A DNA stretch of 15,155 nt, from the NCBI GenBank assembly GCA_913009765.1, contig CAJVYT010000051.1:1-15155 (forward strand), written 5' to 3'. Positions 14,079 through 15,155 of this stretch are shown in pieces. The first letter of the stretch is position 1, and each line of letters opens with the position of its first letter. The notes below the pieces were generated by a model. It was not told the DNA's origin, did not search any database, and worked only from the letters and a program-made list of their open reading frames with translations. Origin of the DNA: an uncultured candidate division Zixibacteria bacterium (GTDB lineage Bacteria; Zixibacteria; MSB-5A5; GN15; FEB-12). Position numbers and translations under genes: made by a program.

Positions 14079-14155
14079 AGTCTGCATTTAAGACAAATTT
14101 TGTTTTTGACAGCAGCATCATAACACCAAACATGAGTAAAAGTTGCAATATTTCC
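14079..14155 (+). pseudogene. Decayed copy of a lysR 5' end
   Basis: About 75 bp align with the start of the intact lysR gene 223-224 bp downstream: (c/t)tg.atttaagaca.atttt, a diverged middle, then acac.aaa.atgag.aa.ag. By eye about two thirds of bases match, many differences being transitions. In translation it shows 'LHLRQILFLTAAS' in one frame and 'TPNMSKS' in another, against 'LNLRHIFAF' and 'TLNMSKS' in the real gene, so it has a frameshift and stops. It may be an old tandem duplication or the remnant of a second regulator. Confidence 0.5.
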
Positions 14156-14212
14156 AAATGAATCGGAAAATGAGTATAAAAATTATTTAAACTAAATCAA
14201 TTTAAGGTTTTT

Positions 14213-14227
14213 ATAAGCTGCGCTTAT
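14213..14227. promoter_or_regulatory. LTTR-box-like dyad ATAAGC-TGC-GCTTAT
   Basis: A perfect 6-3-6 inverted repeat that fits the LysR-family T-N11-A rule (T14214, A14226). It touches the -35 of the predicted lysR promoter, as expected for autorepression. No binding data. Confidence 0.5.
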
Positions 14228-14255
14228 TGATTTCGACCTCTTTCTATAGTATAAG
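14227..14255 (+). promoter_or_regulatory. Sigma-70-type promoter candidate for lysR
   Basis: TTGATT (14227-14232) and TATAAG (14250-14255) are separated by 17 nt, ending 34 nt before the lysR ATG. Its -35 box abuts the dyad at 14213-14227. Confidence 0.5.
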
Positions 14256-14289
14256 GGTTTAGAATTCTTAAATATTCCTGAGGTATATT

Positions 14290-15155
14290 ATGACTATGTA
14301 CGATTTGAATTTAAGACATATTTTTGCTTTTAATAATGTTGCCGAAACACTAAATATGAGCAAGAGTGCTCAAAATTTATTTATAACTCAATCAGCTGTA
14401 AGCCAAACCATAAAAGATATTGAAAATAAATTTACAATAAAATTATTCATAAGACAAAACAACAAACTCTATTTAACTTATGAGGGGAAAGGGTTATATA
14501 TTTACACAAAAAAGATCATAAACTTGCTGGAAGACGCTCAACTTTGTTTGGAAAATTTCAATACTCTAAAAAAAGGGTGTGTCTGCATAGGAGCAAGCAC
14601 AACAATAGGCAATTATTTGCTGCCGGAGTTAGTCAAAACATTCAAAGAACAATATCCTGACATTGATATAAATATCTTTATCGGAAATACCCATGAAGTA
14701 ATCAACAAACTAAGACTGTCCGATATTGATGTCGGTTTGATTGAAGGTTTGCCTCAAACAGATGATACTACCGTAAAAACAACAAAATTCATGAAGGATG
14801 AACTTATTTTTGTATGCTCACCTCAACATCACTTTGCCAAAAAAAAGACGGTTGACTTAAAAGAGCTTAAGGGCGAAAACTTTATCATTAGAGAGAAAGG
14901 GTCCGGAACCAGGCAAATCATGGAAGCTGAATTTGAAAAGCATGGTATCAGCATAAACATACCATATAAATTTAATAATTCCGAAGCTATCAAAAATGCT
15001 GTTTCCTGCAATCTGGGTATTTCCGTATTGAGCAAACTGATTGTCAAAAAAGAGTTATCAACAAACATGCTGAAGAAAATAAACATCAAAGGATTGACCA
15101 TATATAGATGGTTTTATTTGCTAAAAATTGATACCTGCAATAAAGCCCAAAAAGT
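14290..15155 (+). CDS. LysR-family transcriptional regulator (C-terminal end beyond the window)
   Basis: 288 open codons run to the window edge, nearly a whole LysR protein (~300 aa). The N-terminal winged helix-turn-helix is clear: 'DLNLRHIFAFNNVAETLNMSKSAQNLFITQSAVSQTIKDIE' and 'FIRQNNKLYLTYEGKGLYIY'. The effector-binding domain follows: 'VCIGASTTIGNYLLPELVKTFKEQYPDIDINIFIGN', 'DVGLIEG', 'LIFVCSPQHHFAKKK', 'FIIREKGSGTRQIMEAEFEKHG' and 'AIKNAVSCNLGISVLS', closest in pattern to the CysL/CbbR-like group. ATG 14290 is preferred over 14296 because TGAGGT lies 5 nt before it. Being divergent from the glutarate-type operon, it probably activates that operon in response to its substrate or CoA ester; this is inferred from gene arrangement. 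Confidence 0.92.
   Translation, partial: MTMYDLNLRHIFAFNNVAETLNMSKSAQNLFITQSAVSQTIKDIENKFTIKLFIRQNNKLYLTYEGKGLYIYTKKIINLLEDAQLCLENFNTLKKGCVCIGASTTIGNYLLPELVKTFKEQYPDIDINIFIGNTHEVINKLRLSDIDVGLIEGLPQTDDTTVKTTKFMKDELIFVCSPQHHFAKKKTVDLKELKGENFIIREKGSGTRQIMEAEFEKHGISINIPYKFNNSEAIKNAVSCNLGISVLSKLIVKKELSTNMLKKINIKGLTIYRWFYLLKIDTCNKAQK

Overview
The window looks like a low-GC, Gram-negative anaerobe, most plausibly a Desulfobacterota-type ('deltaproteobacterial') sulfate reducer or syntroph. This is inferred from the mix of a TRAP dicarboxylate transporter, CoA-dependent acid catabolism, a DsrE-family protein, and REP/RAYT palindromic repeats; no rRNA or other phylogenetic marker is present. Many partial gene copies show an actively rearranging chromosome.

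Region 1 (1-4998, minus strand): two genes of a probable defence or genome-maintenance operon that continues past the left edge. The first is a very long PLD-nuclease plus SNF2/superfamily-2 helicase (1395 aa). It is followed, with a 1-nt TGATG overlap, by an AlbA_2/Schlafen-type protein. The helicase gene contains a complete REP-associated tyrosine transposase (RAYT) domain together with its flanking REP-like palindromes. All of it is in frame and free of stops, so transposase and repeats are predicted to be translated as part of the helicase. A second, unrelated palindromic repeat forms the helicase C-terminus.

Region 2 (5000-6067): a peroxiredoxin of the Bcp/PrxQ type (plus) and a small DsrE-family protein (minus), convergent and separated by one hairpin.

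Region 3 (6074-8200): one intact acyl-CoA dehydrogenase of visibly higher GC, sitting between two gene stumps: the N-terminus of a family III CoA-transferase and the C-terminus of a D-2-hydroxyacid dehydrogenase. This looks like the remains of a catabolic cluster. It is followed by about 390 bp without a gene that holds a palindromic repeat.

Region 4 (8201-15155): a coherent catabolic operon on the minus strand, glutaryl-CoA dehydrogenase, family III CoA-transferase, then TRAP DctP, DctQ and DctM, with a divergent LysR-type regulator (plus, cut by the right edge). The simplest reading is uptake of glutarate or a related dicarboxylate by TRAP, activation to the CoA ester, and oxidation/decarboxylation to crotonyl-CoA. 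Between regulator and operon lie a truncated malate dehydrogenase start with its own promoter and RBS, a decayed copy of a lysR 5' end, and inverted repeats that could be LysR operators. A tandem duplication ahead of dctP has created a 43-codon upstream ORF that ends in an ATGA overlap with the true dctP start.

The most unusual structures are the RAYT/REP cassette nested in frame in the helicase and the duplication-born upstream ORF of dctP.
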